This document shows positions 49,421-58,539 of a stretch of 64,000 nt of DNA, one piece after another. The notes beneath the pieces were generated by a model that saw nothing but the letters and a program-made list of their open reading frames with translations, had not been told where the DNA came from and ran no database searches. Positions within the stretch are counted from its first letter, which is position 1. Each line of letters begins with the position of its first letter. The DNA is from Enterobacter sp. RHBSTW-00994 (GTDB lineage Bacteria > Pseudomonadota > Gammaproteobacteria > Enterobacterales > Enterobacteriaceae): contig NZ_CP056199.1 in the NCBI RefSeq assembly GCF_013782625.1, positions 2,808,588 to 2,872,587 on the forward strand. Direction: 5' to 3'. Made by a program: the position numbers and the translations under genes.

Positions 49421-51389
49421 AGGTATAACCCCCAATATCGACATACAATCCACCGCTTACTGGTGCAGTGATGTAGTAATAATAAATATTCGGATATGCG
49501 CGCAACGGAACAGCTTTATAAACATATTTACCGCCCGTTGAGACATTGGATAAGTCGCCGGAGGCGTCAGCTGTGGTTCCCATTAGTGGCACGCCCTGTG
49601 CGCTGTTATTCACTGCATATTCAATATGCGTCGCCGTCGGTGGAACGACAGAACCAATCGCAATCGCAGTCCTTGATTGCGATGTCCCTCCCGCTAACAT
49701 GCGATTCTGATCCCAGCCATTACGAAGTGACGCCACACCATTAGTCGCGTCAACTCCGCGAACTACACCAGATGCATCAACACGGAAACTGCCCAGATAC
49801 CGGCGCGACGAATCACCTGTCTTCTGCTGTGCGGGATATGCATATGCAACAGGGTCAGTGGTGCTGATCTCAATATCAGGCTGGCCGGCATTTCTGAACA
49901 AATAGACGTGATACCAGGTTGAGGCCACCGTGGTTCCGATGGTTTTGACGATGTTGCTCGTAACTAACAGCGGTGATGTTCCACCCGGAAAAAAAGCAGC
50001 ACCTGGGGTAACAGTGACCGTCGTGGCGCTGATCTGCAATCCGAGACCACGGATAAAAGCTGTATCCGCGACGGATGTGACACGCTGATCAACCTGTTCA
50101 ATACGGTTTGCAAGTGTGGCAGCATCCAGTGCCCCGGGGTTACTGATTCGACCAAAAAGCGGCCCCCAGATGACGCCGACGGCCCTCGCGGCCAGTACGT
50201 CAGTAGCCGTGTCTTTGTAGACGTCACTTGCGCGGGAAAGATCGATAGTGACTGATGATGCCGCAGTCGTTACAGTCGCGGTCCCTGCCTGTGCCGGATT
50301 CGGGTATGACGCTCCTGGCGAAAATACGCCATTTGTTGATGTGGTATTTGCGAATATACCCGCGCCTGCGGCTCCAATCTGCCCTTTAGCGTTAGGCACT
50401 TCACCGTGGAAAATTCCCCCCTGCACCGTCGTTCCGCCAACCAGTGCAAGCTGCGCGATTGATCCGGCCTGAACACCGTTGTAGTCAGGGCATCGGAAAT
50501 GCCCCGCATCGACCTCTGTAAATGCCTGACGAAGCTTTGGATCTGCCAGCCACTGCGCATCGGTGACAACAGGCACAGAGCCTGCTGTCATTGCCGCCTT
50601 AACGCTGGTGTATGTCGAGTATGGTAATACCTGTCCGTCATAAGCCACGCCACCATTCGGAATGGTCGAACGGGATGGCGCATATTGAGGAATACCAAAC
50701 GGGATTGTGGCAACCCCCTGAATTGCGGCCAGAGCATTCTCCACATCACCAATAGCCAGACGATCAGCTTCAGCCTCCTGTGCGGATTGCGCCGCATCAG
50801 TCTTTGATTGCGCTGCACTGGACTCCGACTGAGAGGCCGCGGCAGCTTTCTGCGTTGCTGTGTCTGCTGCGCTTTCAGACGCGGTTTTATTCTGTGCAAC
50901 CTCGGATGTGTCCGAAGCCACCTGCTGCGCATCAACATGTATCTGATCAGCCAGGACCTGAATAGCATCCACATCAATGCTGTTAAGAAGTTCTACAATT
51001 TTTACCCACGACGGGCCAGAGAATGACGAGCCATCTGGCAGCTTCACCGTGATATTACCGTTTACACTGAATACCGCCTGCCAGTTCTGTTTGTCGTAGT
51101 TAAGACCGCGCAAAGCCTCCGTTGTCTGAGCCACAAGCTCTGATGTCACCTGGTTTAGCGTATCGCGGGGAATGGCATTCCATGCAGCACCGGACTGAGC
51201 CGGGCCGGGGAAGACGCGAATGAGCGTTAATGATGTCGGGCTTTCAATTGATTTAACCGGGAGTGTGTAAGTGATCCCCCCAACTTTTGTCGCGACAAAA
51301 TCACCCGCCACCAGCTCAGTGCTGAATGCGGTTCCTGCCCCGGAGACAATATCGGAATTATTTGTCAGGGTAAGTGTTCCTGCTGACAT
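49410..51389 (-). CDS. Tail fibre protein
   Basis: A 659-residue probable side or central tail fibre that contacts the host surface. The N-terminal 90 residues (MSAGTLTLTNNSDIVSG...) resemble a tail-attachment domain. An Ala/Ser/Gln-rich helical region follows at about 150-215 (SESAADTATQKAAAASQSES), then a collar-like domain with GHFRCPDYNG near residue 290, and a Ser/Thr/Gly-rich distal region ending YVDIGGYTYAR. Host specificity should lie in the last 200 residues. It is preceded by the cor-like gene and its terminator. Confidence 0.85.
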   Translation of the reverse strand: MSAGTLTLTNNSDIVSGAGTAFSTELVAGDFVATKVGGITYTLPVKSIESPTSLTLIRVFPGPAQSGAAWNAIPRDTLNQVTSELVAQTTEALRGLNYDKQNWQAVFSVNGNITVKLPDGSSFSGPSWVKIVELLNSIDVDAIQVLADQIHVDAQQVASDTSEVAQNKTASESAADTATQKAAAASQSESSAAQSKTDAAQSAQEAEADRLAIGDVENALAAIQGVATIPFGIPQYAPSRSTIPNGGVAYDGQVLPYSTYTSVKAAMTAGSVPVVTDAQWLADPKLRQAFTEVDAGHFRCPDYNGVQAGSIAQLALVGGTTVQGGIFHGEVPNAKGQIGAAGAGIFANTTSTNGVFSPGASYPNPAQAGTATVTTAASSVTIDLSRASDVYKDTATDVLAARAVGVIWGPLFGRISNPGALDAATLANRIEQVDQRVTSVADTAFIRGLGLQISATTVTVTPGAAFFPGGTSPLLVTSNIVKTIGTTVASTWYHVYLFRNAGQPDIEISTTDPVAYAYPAQQKTGDSSRRYLGSFRVDASGVVRGVDATNGVASLRNGWDQNRMLAGGTSQSRTAIAIGSVVPPTATHIEYAVNNSAQGVPLMGTTADASGDLSNVSTGGKYVYKAVPLRAYPNIYYYYITAPVSGGLYVDIGGYTYAR

Positions 51390-51412
51390 ACAGCTCTCCT
51401 GAATTCACATAA

Positions 51413-51436
51413 TAAAAAACCCGCCGGAGCGGGTTA
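51413..51436 (-). terminator. Terminator of the cor-like gene
   Basis: On the minus strand AACCCGCT and the matching CGGCGGGTT are followed by a T-run, about 13 bases after the cor-like stop. Confidence 0.9.
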
Positions 51437-51448
51437 TGAGGTGGGGTA

Positions 51449-51688
51449 TTATTTCGGACAGTTCGACCAGGTAAAGTTACTTTTATTCACCCATCGCCAG
51501 TTAAACGGATAACCCGCTTTATATTCTGTCTGATGTGCGCTCTCCCGCACACCGTAAATCTGCACAGTCTGTGTCTGACCGCCCAGCAATGCTTCGGCCT
51601 GACATACAGGCTGCTGTTTCTCCAGCACAGGCCCTGAACAGGCTGACAGGGAAAAGCAAATCAGCGTCGAAATAATAATGTTTTTCAT
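51449..51688 (-). CDS. cor: Cor-like superinfection-exclusion lipoprotein (moron)
   Basis: A 79-residue lipoprotein. The signal peptide ends in the lipobox LSACSG, and the mature part has QPVCQAEALLGGQTQTVQIY and TEYKAGYPFNWRWV, which I recognise as the Cor family of phages HK022, phi80 and N15. Cor blocks the FhuA receptor and excludes FhuA-dependent phages. I chose the ATG after GGTGG over a GTG three codons upstream. It is AT-rich upstream and lies between two terminators, as expected of a moron expressed from the lysogen. The family call is by memory of its motifs. Confidence 0.82.
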   Translation of the reverse strand: MKNIIISTLICFSLSACSGPVLEKQQPVCQAEALLGGQTQTVQIYGVRESAHQTEYKAGYPFNWRWVNKSNFTWSNCPK

Positions 51689-51772
51689 ATTTTCCACCAG
51701 AGAAAGTTATTTAAATAAAAAATAACCAACTGGCACAAATAAAATAAATAGTTTAAATAGATCGATAATCTG

Positions 51773-51799
51773 TAATTGATCGTTTAAAACGATCAATTA
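51773..51799. terminator. Terminator/palindrome before cor
   Basis: TAATTGATCGTTT and the complementary AAACGATCAATTA form a near-perfect hairpin that overlaps the stop of the upstream small tail gene and separates it from cor. Confidence 0.75.
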
Positions 51800-52471
51800 A
51801 TCGTAGGCAGAAGTATTAATAGCCGTCAGCGCAAGTCCTGTGTTTGTTCCCCCTGCGGGTGAGCCCGTTCCTGTAGATGCCCCGCCTGCATTTATTCGCG
51901 TATTAGCACCATCGAATCTGCATGATGAATACGCATTAATTGTATAAATAGTGGGGGGCTGGGTAGAGTTGTTCACTATCACTGACTGACCCAGTTGTGC
52001 AGGTGCAACAGCCCATGACCCCGCAAGAGTCTGGTCGATGTTGATGCCCCCACTTGCTCCGGGTGTGCCAATTGTCTGCAGATCAGACAATACTCTTGAT
52101 TCGTTCGTCAGAACGAGCTTCCCGGTCGCATCCCATATCGCAAAACCCCACGCAGGTAATGTCTGTGGAAATATAGCAAAAACATAAGCGGTTAACGTAA
52201 ACCCCTGATTGTATGGATTTGCGCCAGAAACATACACATTATCTCCGATCCTGTATGATATTACGGGCGTGGGTTGTGCTGTGTTCGTTGTTTTTATAAA
52301 AACCATAACGGGATAATCGGATGGAATAGCAATATATTGCGAAACCTGCTGAGAATTTCCGTTTGCAGATGAATTAAAAGTATATTTTCCGTAAAGACAA
52401 AATGGGGTCGACTGGGGAGTGATGAAAGGATTGCCGTTATCCATCAATATCATTGCGCCAAAATCCGACAT
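51797..52471 (-). CDS. Phage protein downstream of J, unknown function
   Basis: I do not recognise a defined function. The 224-residue protein begins MSDFGAMILMDNGNPFITP and has beta-rich, Ser/Thr/Asn-rich segments such as VSGANPYNQGFTLTAY, and a Gly-rich end (GGASTGTGSPAGGTNTG). It starts directly after the preceding small gene, inside the tail module. Position suggests a tail-tip accessory or structural protein; genes of this kind follow J in many lambda-like phages. Confidence 0.7.
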   Translation of the reverse strand: MSDFGAMILMDNGNPFITPQSTPFCLYGKYTFNSSANGNSQQVSQYIAIPSDYPVMVFIKTTNTAQPTPVISYRIGDNVYVSGANPYNQGFTLTAYVFAIFPQTLPAWGFAIWDATGKLVLTNESRVLSDLQTIGTPGASGGINIDQTLAGSWAVAPAQLGQSVIVNNSTQPPTIYTINAYSSCRFDGANTRINAGGASTGTGSPAGGTNTGLALTAINTSAYD

Positions 52472-52774
52472 TCAGGCATTCTCCATAAACACAATCAACT
52501 CACAGGCTGAAGCCGGGTAATTACCGATCCCTACATCGCTTGCCGCCGTCAGTGAAATGGTGTTTCCGTTTGCAATGATCCGCCGGCCAACACTGGCCCC
52601 CCCGGCATCGAGCGAAACAACAAAACCGACCTTAAACCCGGAGGGAACAGTAAAACTCCACGAACCAGATGTCTGACCCGCAGCAAGCGGAATACGCCCT
52701 ACCACCGAAACAGGTTTAAGTCCGTAGTTATTGGGAATACCATTCGCATCCCACGTCTGAATTCCCCATGACAT
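52472..52774 (-). CDS. Small phage protein coupled to J
   Basis: A 100-residue protein (MSWGIQTWDANGIPNNYGLK) with a predicted beta-sandwich character: RIPLAAGQTSGSWSFTVPSG, NTISLTAASD. Its ATG overlaps the J stop, so it is translated with J. Similar short proteins after J are common in lambdoid phages, with no assigned role; a tail-tip decoration is possible. Confidence 0.72.
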   Translation of the reverse strand: MSWGIQTWDANGIPNNYGLKPVSVVGRIPLAAGQTSGSWSFTVPSGFKVGFVVSLDAGGASVGRRIIANGNTISLTAASDVGIGNYPASACELIVFMENA

Positions 52775-55700
52775 CAGAAGACCCCCGTCAGTTTCCCAAT
52801 CTGAACGCGAAGAACCCCGTTTGCATCCCTGATACTGTCAGTGACATTTGTGGATTTTCTGGCTCCCTGACCGTCACTGCCGTAGTTCTCCCAGGTTCCC
52901 GCTTTATCGAGCTTCCATCCTGCCTGCCCCGCAACGTAATTATTCGACTGGATAAACGCCCCGATTTTTGCGTTTGTGATCGTACCATTCTGAATAAAGG
53001 CAGAACTGATAAACACCTGACCATTAACAACGGCAAACGGTGAATACTGTGTGTCGCCACTGCCAGACATCAGCACAAACTGGTTAGCATTAAAACCAAT
53101 GCGGGTGACAACCGGTTGCCCTGACTGTGCCAGAACTGCAATGCTCATCCCTGCGTTGTACATGATATCGTTAATCCTGACCCCTACTTTCAACGAATGA
53201 ATCGCTGTAGCGCCGTCTGCATCAACGGTTGCGGTCAGTTTGTCTTCCAGTGTTGCGGTAACATCCTCAATCTGCGCCTGCACAGTCGTCGAAAGTTCGG
53301 CCATCGCTTTATCGACGTCAGCAATTGTCGTTCTGACAACGAGGATATCGGCGCGGACCGTACCAAACTGCTCCCACTGGTGGTCAACCGTGGCGTTGTT
53401 GGCCAGCGCATTCTGTAGCGCGGCTTCCAGATTAGTGTCGATGTCACTCGTCAGACGATCGCCATCAGCAGAGTTCAGAAAATCATCGGCGATATCGCCC
53501 AGATAGTCATCGGCGTTATCGTTAGACATGCCGCGTATCCAGTCTGTATACCCTGACTCATTACCCGTTTTGTCAACCAGTTGTGCGCGATACCAGAACT
53601 CCTGACCTGCCCGCAGACCAAGCTGTGTGTATTCCGCTGACGGGTAAGGCACATCACTCAGCAGCATCGGCTCTGAAAAGTCAGAATTTGGTGTGTACTG
53701 GATTTCCGTTTTCAGCGTATCAGCCGTGTTTTCCGGGAATCCCCAGTTCAGACGAATACCCCAGTTAATCCCCGTCGCCATGAAACCGACTGGTTTCGGC
53801 GGATTACCCACCTTCCCGGTCAGTGTGACCTCTTCAGAATATCCCCAGCCACTGGATATCTCCGCCGCGTTTATTGCCCGGACACGTACCAGGTAGCGTC
53901 CCGCGTAAATCGACGGGACCTCAAAACTGGTTGTCGAGTTACGGGGTACATTTACCCAGTTACCGTCATTACGCCGCCACTGTGCTTCATAGGAAATGGC
54001 GTTAGCCGCTTTATCCCAGGTCGCACGCATCGTTTCAAGGCTGATCCCCTGACTGACAACGGAATAACTGCTGATGGTGATGTTCCCCGGTGCAGACTGA
54101 TTACCCGGCGGGATCACGCTGACAGGACGATCATCAATAATTGCGCCGGTATCAATACGGGCATATTTGTTCGGGTCATGCGCGGCAGCAGAAATGGTGA
54201 ATGTACCGTCGTTATTGTCAGCAATGCTGACAACACGGTACTGCTGCGCATAAAGCGTGTCCGACTCAACAACCCAGACACATTCCGGGGCCGGCGTTTC
54301 GCTGTACGTATTCGTGACCGTGACCGTATTGCCGTTTACGGCCTGGATTGTACGGCTCTGCGAAACACCGGAAGGAAGGTTGATGATAAGCCTGTTACCC
54401 GCCACCGCATCAGGAACACGGTCCAGTTTGATCACGCGGCTGTTAACTGCGCTGATACGACCGCCTGTCACTTTCCCCGATAACATTTCATCAGCTACTG
54501 CGATGATGTAACCAGGCTGCGGAATATTACCGTCCAGCCCGACGGAGAAGGTTACTACCCGGTCCTTGTTGTTTGTGAGGATGCCCCAGCGCCCTTTGCG
54601 GTTAGCTTCTGACTGTCGGGTGCAACCAATGGCGGTCATTTCCAGCTGATTAAAACCGTAGCGTGCAACCAGTGGCTGCTCAAATACCGGCTCCATGGCA
54701 TCAGCATACGCGTTCGCCGGATCAGACCAGCTCACCAGCGCAGTGGTGTAACGCGTTTTTGTCGTGCTGCTGGCGTAAGTAAACAGCCCGTCGATAACGT
54801 TGGCGCGGGTATAGCTGTAATCAATATCGCGTGGCATATCCGCCAGCGCAACAATCTGATTACCGCCCCAGTATGTCATCCCGCGAAAGATTGCAGCAAA
54901 ATCCCGCAGAACCGTGTATGCGTCGTTCCTGTCCTGCACGTAAACATTGCAGATATACCGTGGCTCCGTTCCGCTCCCTCCTTTCCCGTCAGGTACAGGC
55001 TGGTCGCAGTATTGCGCCACCTGGTACAGCGCCCATTTATCAATATTCGCAGCAGTCAGACGATTGCCCAAGCCAAAGCGATCAGTCACAACCAGATCGT
55101 AAAAAATCCACGCTGGATTATCTGTCCACGCCCACTTAAACGATCCTGTCCACGTTCCGTTATATGAACGGCTCGCCGGGTCATAATTATCGGGTACGCG
55201 GATCACGCGACCGCGCGGCTTACAGGAAATCTGCGGGATAGAGCCGTTGAACTGGCTTGAATCGAACTCAACATACAGCAGTGCGGTATTGGGATAGCGC
55301 AGCTTTGCATCAATGACCTCGGTGTAACTCTGGATGGTCATTGAGTCACCGATTTTCGCGCTGTTTGCGTCAGCGGTTAGTTTGCGAAGACGAACCGTCC
55401 AGGTCGTGGCCCCACGCGGTAAATCGATGCGATGGCTGCGCTCATAGCCTGAGGTGGTCTTCCCTGTAACGGTCGTATTGATGACGGTAGTGAAACCGCC
55501 GCCGTTCGTCTGCAGATCAATGGCATAAGCGACGGAGTAACCCACCAGATCGCCATCATTCTCCTGCTTGTACAGTGATGCCCATTTGAGGCGCAAACGC
55601 ACAGCAGAGAGCTGCGTGTTCGTGAATGTATGTGCCCATGCCGTGGCACTGGAAATCTCAGTGCCTACATTGATTTCATTTTCAGTACCGGGAATGCCCT

Positions 55701-55959
55701 GAATATAATTCTGTGCCTGAGTGCCAGGCCGGAATTCCCACGCCACACCACCAAAGTTTTGCGAACCATCAGCATTCTGTAGCGGCGTGCCATCAAGATA
55801 AATATCCCGCGCGGTTAATGCTCCGGCAAACTCCCCTTCACCCAGCGCGACAAGGATTTTAGCTTTGGCGACCGACTGCAGGTCATCGGGTTGTTCTGTT
55901 GGTGTTCTCGAACTTGAACTACCACCTTTGCGGCCCTTTATCGCTTTTTCTGTAGCCAT
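52774..55959 (-). CDS. J: Tail tip / host-specificity protein J
   Basis: J is the central tail-tip protein that binds the host receptor. The protein has 1061 residues with the start MATEKAIKGRKGGSSSSRTP; a start 9 codons earlier is less likely. It is collinear with lambda J through about residue 600, with YPNTALLYVEFDSSQF, WALYQVAQYCDQPVPDG and ALVSWSDPAN. Fibronectin type III domains follow (VRVRAINAAEISSGWGYSEE). The C-terminus differs from lambda and ends with a DUF-type region (FIQNGTITNAKIGAFIQS). The receptor is unknown. Confidence 0.95.
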   Translation of the reverse strand: MATEKAIKGRKGGSSSSRTPTEQPDDLQSVAKAKILVALGEGEFAGALTARDIYLDGTPLQNADGSQNFGGVAWEFRPGTQAQNYIQGIPGTENEINVGTEISSATAWAHTFTNTQLSAVRLRLKWASLYKQENDGDLVGYSVAYAIDLQTNGGGFTTVINTTVTGKTTSGYERSHRIDLPRGATTWTVRLRKLTADANSAKIGDSMTIQSYTEVIDAKLRYPNTALLYVEFDSSQFNGSIPQISCKPRGRVIRVPDNYDPASRSYNGTWTGSFKWAWTDNPAWIFYDLVVTDRFGLGNRLTAANIDKWALYQVAQYCDQPVPDGKGGSGTEPRYICNVYVQDRNDAYTVLRDFAAIFRGMTYWGGNQIVALADMPRDIDYSYTRANVIDGLFTYASSTTKTRYTTALVSWSDPANAYADAMEPVFEQPLVARYGFNQLEMTAIGCTRQSEANRKGRWGILTNNKDRVVTFSVGLDGNIPQPGYIIAVADEMLSGKVTGGRISAVNSRVIKLDRVPDAVAGNRLIINLPSGVSQSRTIQAVNGNTVTVTNTYSETPAPECVWVVESDTLYAQQYRVVSIADNNDGTFTISAAAHDPNKYARIDTGAIIDDRPVSVIPPGNQSAPGNITISSYSVVSQGISLETMRATWDKAANAISYEAQWRRNDGNWVNVPRNSTTSFEVPSIYAGRYLVRVRAINAAEISSGWGYSEEVTLTGKVGNPPKPVGFMATGINWGIRLNWGFPENTADTLKTEIQYTPNSDFSEPMLLSDVPYPSAEYTQLGLRAGQEFWYRAQLVDKTGNESGYTDWIRGMSNDNADDYLGDIADDFLNSADGDRLTSDIDTNLEAALQNALANNATVDHQWEQFGTVRADILVVRTTIADVDKAMAELSTTVQAQIEDVTATLEDKLTATVDADGATAIHSLKVGVRINDIMYNAGMSIAVLAQSGQPVVTRIGFNANQFVLMSGSGDTQYSPFAVVNGQVFISSAFIQNGTITNAKIGAFIQSNNYVAGQAGWKLDKAGTWENYGSDGQGARKSTNVTDSIRDANGVLRVQIGKLTGVF

Positions 55960-56022
55960 ATTTCGCCCATAAAAAAAGCCGCACAATGGCAGCTAGTGTT
56001 TGAATAACCGAAAATCGGTCCG

Positions 56023-56601
56023 TTACTGTTGATCTTCGACGTATATCCCGGCTGAAATAATGGCTCCGCCGATCAAACGTTTACCATAGAGAAGGGGTAC
56101 AGGATTGCCCTGGGCTGCAGTGTTCGTCACACCACCAAATGCATAGCTGGCTTTATTATCCGCTGACTGTTTGCTGGCAAGACCTGCTGGTTGTGGTGAC
56201 AGCATCTGAATTACACCACCAGCCATTAAGGCAACCCCTGGCGCAATCAAAACGCCGCCGCCATATGGCGATGTAATAGTTCCTACCACAACCAATACTG
56301 CGCCGAGAATTGTTTGCAGTAAGCCCGCCTTTTTACTCCCGATAATCACCGGAACAATGCGAATTACATCCCCAGTAACAGGAAACCCTAAGTCATCCTC
56401 ACCAATGTTTTTCTTTCCGCGAAAAACAGCATAGGTTAGGCCACGATGCTTGCTGGTATTCATAAACTGCCCAAAGCCGCTAATAGTTGCAGCTAATGCT
56501 CTGCATGCCTCATGGGGGGTGCTGATTAAGCGATGGTGTGTTTTGCCAAACGTTTTACCAAGAACTCCGCTGAGTTTAATTTGCGTCATGACTTCTTGCA
56601 T
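56023..56601 (-). CDS. I: Tail assembly protein I
   Basis: A 192-residue tail-tip assembly protein of the lambda I family. It begins MQEVMTQIKLSGVLG after GGAG at good spacing; the codon five residues upstream overlaps the terminator stem. A ubiquitin-like N-terminal part is followed by hydrophobic Gly/Ala segments (LLQTILGAVLVVVGTI) and the conserved QGNPVPLLYGKRLIGG near the end. Normally it follows K directly; here a lipoprotein cargo gene lies between. Confidence 0.92.
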   Translation of the reverse strand: MQEVMTQIKLSGVLGKTFGKTHHRLISTPHEACRALAATISGFGQFMNTSKHRGLTYAVFRGKKNIGEDDLGFPVTGDVIRIVPVIIGSKKAGLLQTILGAVLVVVGTITSPYGGGVLIAPGVALMAGGVIQMLSPQPAGLASKQSADNKASYAFGGVTNTAAQGNPVPLLYGKRLIGGAIISAGIYVEDQQ

Positions 56602-56615
56602 ATTTTCTCCAGGCA

Positions 56616-56643
56616 TAAAAAAAACCGCCTAAGCGGTTTTTTT
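56616..56643. terminator. Rho-independent terminator of YecR-like moron
   Basis: AAAAACCGCCT and AGGCGGTTTTT-type arms (CCGC, TTAG/CTAA, GCGG) with A and T runs on both sides lie between the lipoprotein stop and gene I. Confidence 0.92.
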
Positions 56644-56644
56644 G

Positions 56645-56974
56645 TCAATTCAGTGCAGCTTTCCCACCAGTGCATTGATACTCGACAGAGACATTCGACA
56701 TAATACAACTGCCAAAACCATCCATCTGCGCACACTGGCTTGTTTGTCCGCCAAAAGGTTCTGCGCCTTCATATCCCCATGTTTTACATTTTTGAGCTGC
56801 TAAAGATGAAGCTTGATTAAGGTCTACAACTGGCTTTTCAAATTGCCCAACTGTATATCCCATTCGCACCGTTCCGTCGGCCTTACTCCCCCCCATAGGG
56901 ACCATTTCTTTACGTACTGCACACCCAGATAAAATCATTGCAGCCAGAGCTACCAAGACTAACTTTTTCATCAT
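56645..56974 (-). CDS. YecR-like lipoprotein carried by the prophage (moron)
   Basis: A 109-residue lipoprotein with the lipobox ILSGCAV. The mature protein aligns with host YecR of this window: GTVRMGYTVG vs GIVRLDYGQA, C(K)TWGYEGAEPFG vs CQNMGYATASAYG, and FGSCIMSNVSVEYQCTGG vs LCLNESMTIQYKCLGY. It has its own promoter and terminator and sits between tail genes K and I, the classic layout of a moron. It is expressed probably in the lysogen and changes the host envelope. Function is unknown. Two adjacent ATG codons make the start uncertain by one. Confidence 0.87.
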   Translation of the reverse strand: MMKKLVLVALAAMILSGCAVRKEMVPMGGSKADGTVRMGYTVGQFEKPVVDLNQASSLAAQKCKTWGYEGAEPFGGQTSQCAQMDGFGSCIMSNVSVEYQCTGGKAALN

Positions 56975-57001
56975 TCAATACCCTCATTTACAATCAGAAA
57001 C

Positions 57002-57029
57002 ATCTTACCATCAAGATATCTAACTGCAA
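57002..57029 (-). promoter_or_regulatory. Putative promoter of YecR-like moron
   Basis: On the minus strand TTGCAG, 16 bases, then TAAGAT, about 28 bases before the lipoprotein ATG. Confidence 0.55.
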
Positions 57030-57065
57030 CCTCAGGTATGGCGTTTGGTGAAGCAGTACAAATAG

Positions 57066-57782
57066 TTATGATTTAAAGAAATCGCGATAACGTAATAGTT
57101 TAACTGTTCGTTCCCGCCAATAACCACCATATGGCACTCGCTGACTCAGATGCCCGTACAGATGGTGCAGAAGCATATTGCCTTCGAGCAAGATCCCGGC
57201 GTGGTTCCATTTATTCGCCTGTACCTGCATGATAACCATGTCACCGGGTTGTGGTGGCCCACTGAACTCACGAAAACCGCATTCGTACCAGCAATCCTGG
57301 TAGAAGTTTTCCGGGTACTGGTCCTCCCACCATGGGTAATCAACCCGGTAATCAGTCAGTTCAATACCATGCGTTTGCCGGAAATAACTCATCACCAGCC
57401 CCCAGCAGTCGAAGTGCCCAAGAACAAACGGGCGTTCCAGCAGCGGCAGTTCCCCGCGCGGCTGAATGGTGCGTAAATCCCCCTCCGGCCAGCTCACGAT
57501 GTGCCAGGGTAAAAGCGTTGCATCGCATTGCGCTTTATCCAGTTCGCTCGGTTGGGTGGTGGCGTCTGGGTGGCTGTGAACGATGGCGATCACCGTTCCC
57601 CAGTCTTCGGCTGCAGCATAATCCTCAGGTGACAGATGAAAGTGTTCCGCTGGCTCCGTAGCGAGATTACGGCAGGGAAAGTAACGCACAACGCGGCTCT
57701 TTTGTGCAACAACACCGCAGCACTCACGAGGATATTCAGCTGCAGCATGCGCCATAATGGCATCTATGGTTTTCTGACGCAT
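57066..57782 (-). CDS. K: Tail tip protein K (JAMM/MPN plus NlpC/P60)
   Basis: Lambda K-family tail-tip protein of 238 residues with two enzyme-like domains. The N-terminal JAB1/MPN domain has the metal motif HSHPDATTQPSELD with an upstream Glu (ECCG region). The C-terminal NlpC/P60 cysteine peptidase domain begins GHFDCWGLVMSYF with the catalytic Cys and has a His in NKWNHAGILLEG. Together they may cleave peptidoglycan during entry. I chose MRQKTIDAIMAHA, which begins one base after the L stop. A longer upstream reading runs into L. Confidence 0.93.
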   Translation of the reverse strand: MRQKTIDAIMAHAAAEYPRECCGVVAQKSRVVRYFPCRNLATEPAEHFHLSPEDYAAAEDWGTVIAIVHSHPDATTQPSELDKAQCDATLLPWHIVSWPEGDLRTIQPRGELPLLERPFVLGHFDCWGLVMSYFRQTHGIELTDYRVDYPWWEDQYPENFYQDCWYECGFREFSGPPQPGDMVIMQVQANKWNHAGILLEGNMLLHHLYGHLSQRVPYGGYWRERTVKLLRYRDFFKS

Positions 57783-57783
57783 A

Positions 57784-58539
57784 TCAGCTCCTGATAAGAG
57801 AGGTTCCAGGGAAGCCTCCGAATGGTAGCTCATTACCGTCACCGAACCGGAGCTTGCACGACGTCAGCGTACCGCCGCATTCATCACGCGACGGGTCATC
57901 GACCGCGTTATTGTGCTTGTCAAAATAGCGGGTTCCGGCGTAATCACAGCCGTCACCGGATCGGTATTTATTGCGGATACACCAGGTGCAAAGAGAATGC
58001 AGCTGCCGCGTCGGGATCATCAACCCCTGCAGGTCCATCGGACTGGAAAGCGTAAACGCCACGACTTCATTCGTTTCACTTTGCTTGGCATCGATGTAGA
58101 ACACCCGGAGCTTCTCCTGAGTCGGGTCAGCTGACGGATTACCGCCTTCGTAATTCTTCACATCGAGATACTGCGCAAGCGTGTCATGAATGGTCACTTT
58201 GGCCTGAAGTAAATCATCATAAGCCAGGCACAACGCAGTGATTGAACCATCGAGGTTCGCAACCGACAGCGTCGGCTGGGCGCTGGTTCCGTCCGTTGAT
58301 GTTTCAATACCTTCGATCTGGCAGGGCCAGGCTTTATATTCCCGGCCCTGCCACCAGATGGATTTTGCCGCCAGTTTCGTCTCATCCCCACCCGACGCCG
58401 CAATCTCATCCGGGGTATGGGCAATGTTGTGGGCATGAAAATAAAGCACATCCCCCACACCGAAGGCTGTGCCGTCCACATCAAAAAGCCGGACAACATT
58501 ACCCGGCTCCAGTTTCTGATAATCAGCGTTTAAACTCAT
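57784..58539 (-). CDS. L: Minor tail protein L
   Basis: A 251-residue tail-tip protein of the lambda L family. The C-terminal half has four Cys residues (SLCTWCIRNKY, GDGCDY, RDECGG), which in lambda L ligate an iron-sulfur cluster. The N-terminal domain has the family LEPGNVVRLFDVDGTAFGVG. Its ATG overlaps the M stop by four bases. Confidence 0.93.
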   Translation of the reverse strand: MSLNADYQKLEPGNVVRLFDVDGTAFGVGDVLYFHAHNIAHTPDEIAASGGDETKLAAKSIWWQGREYKAWPCQIEGIETSTDGTSAQPTLSVANLDGSITALCLAYDDLLQAKVTIHDTLAQYLDVKNYEGGNPSADPTQEKLRVFYIDAKQSETNEVVAFTLSSPMDLQGLMIPTRQLHSLCTWCIRNKYRSGDGCDYAGTRYFDKHNNAVDDPSRDECGGTLTSCKLRFGDGNELPFGGFPGTSLIRS

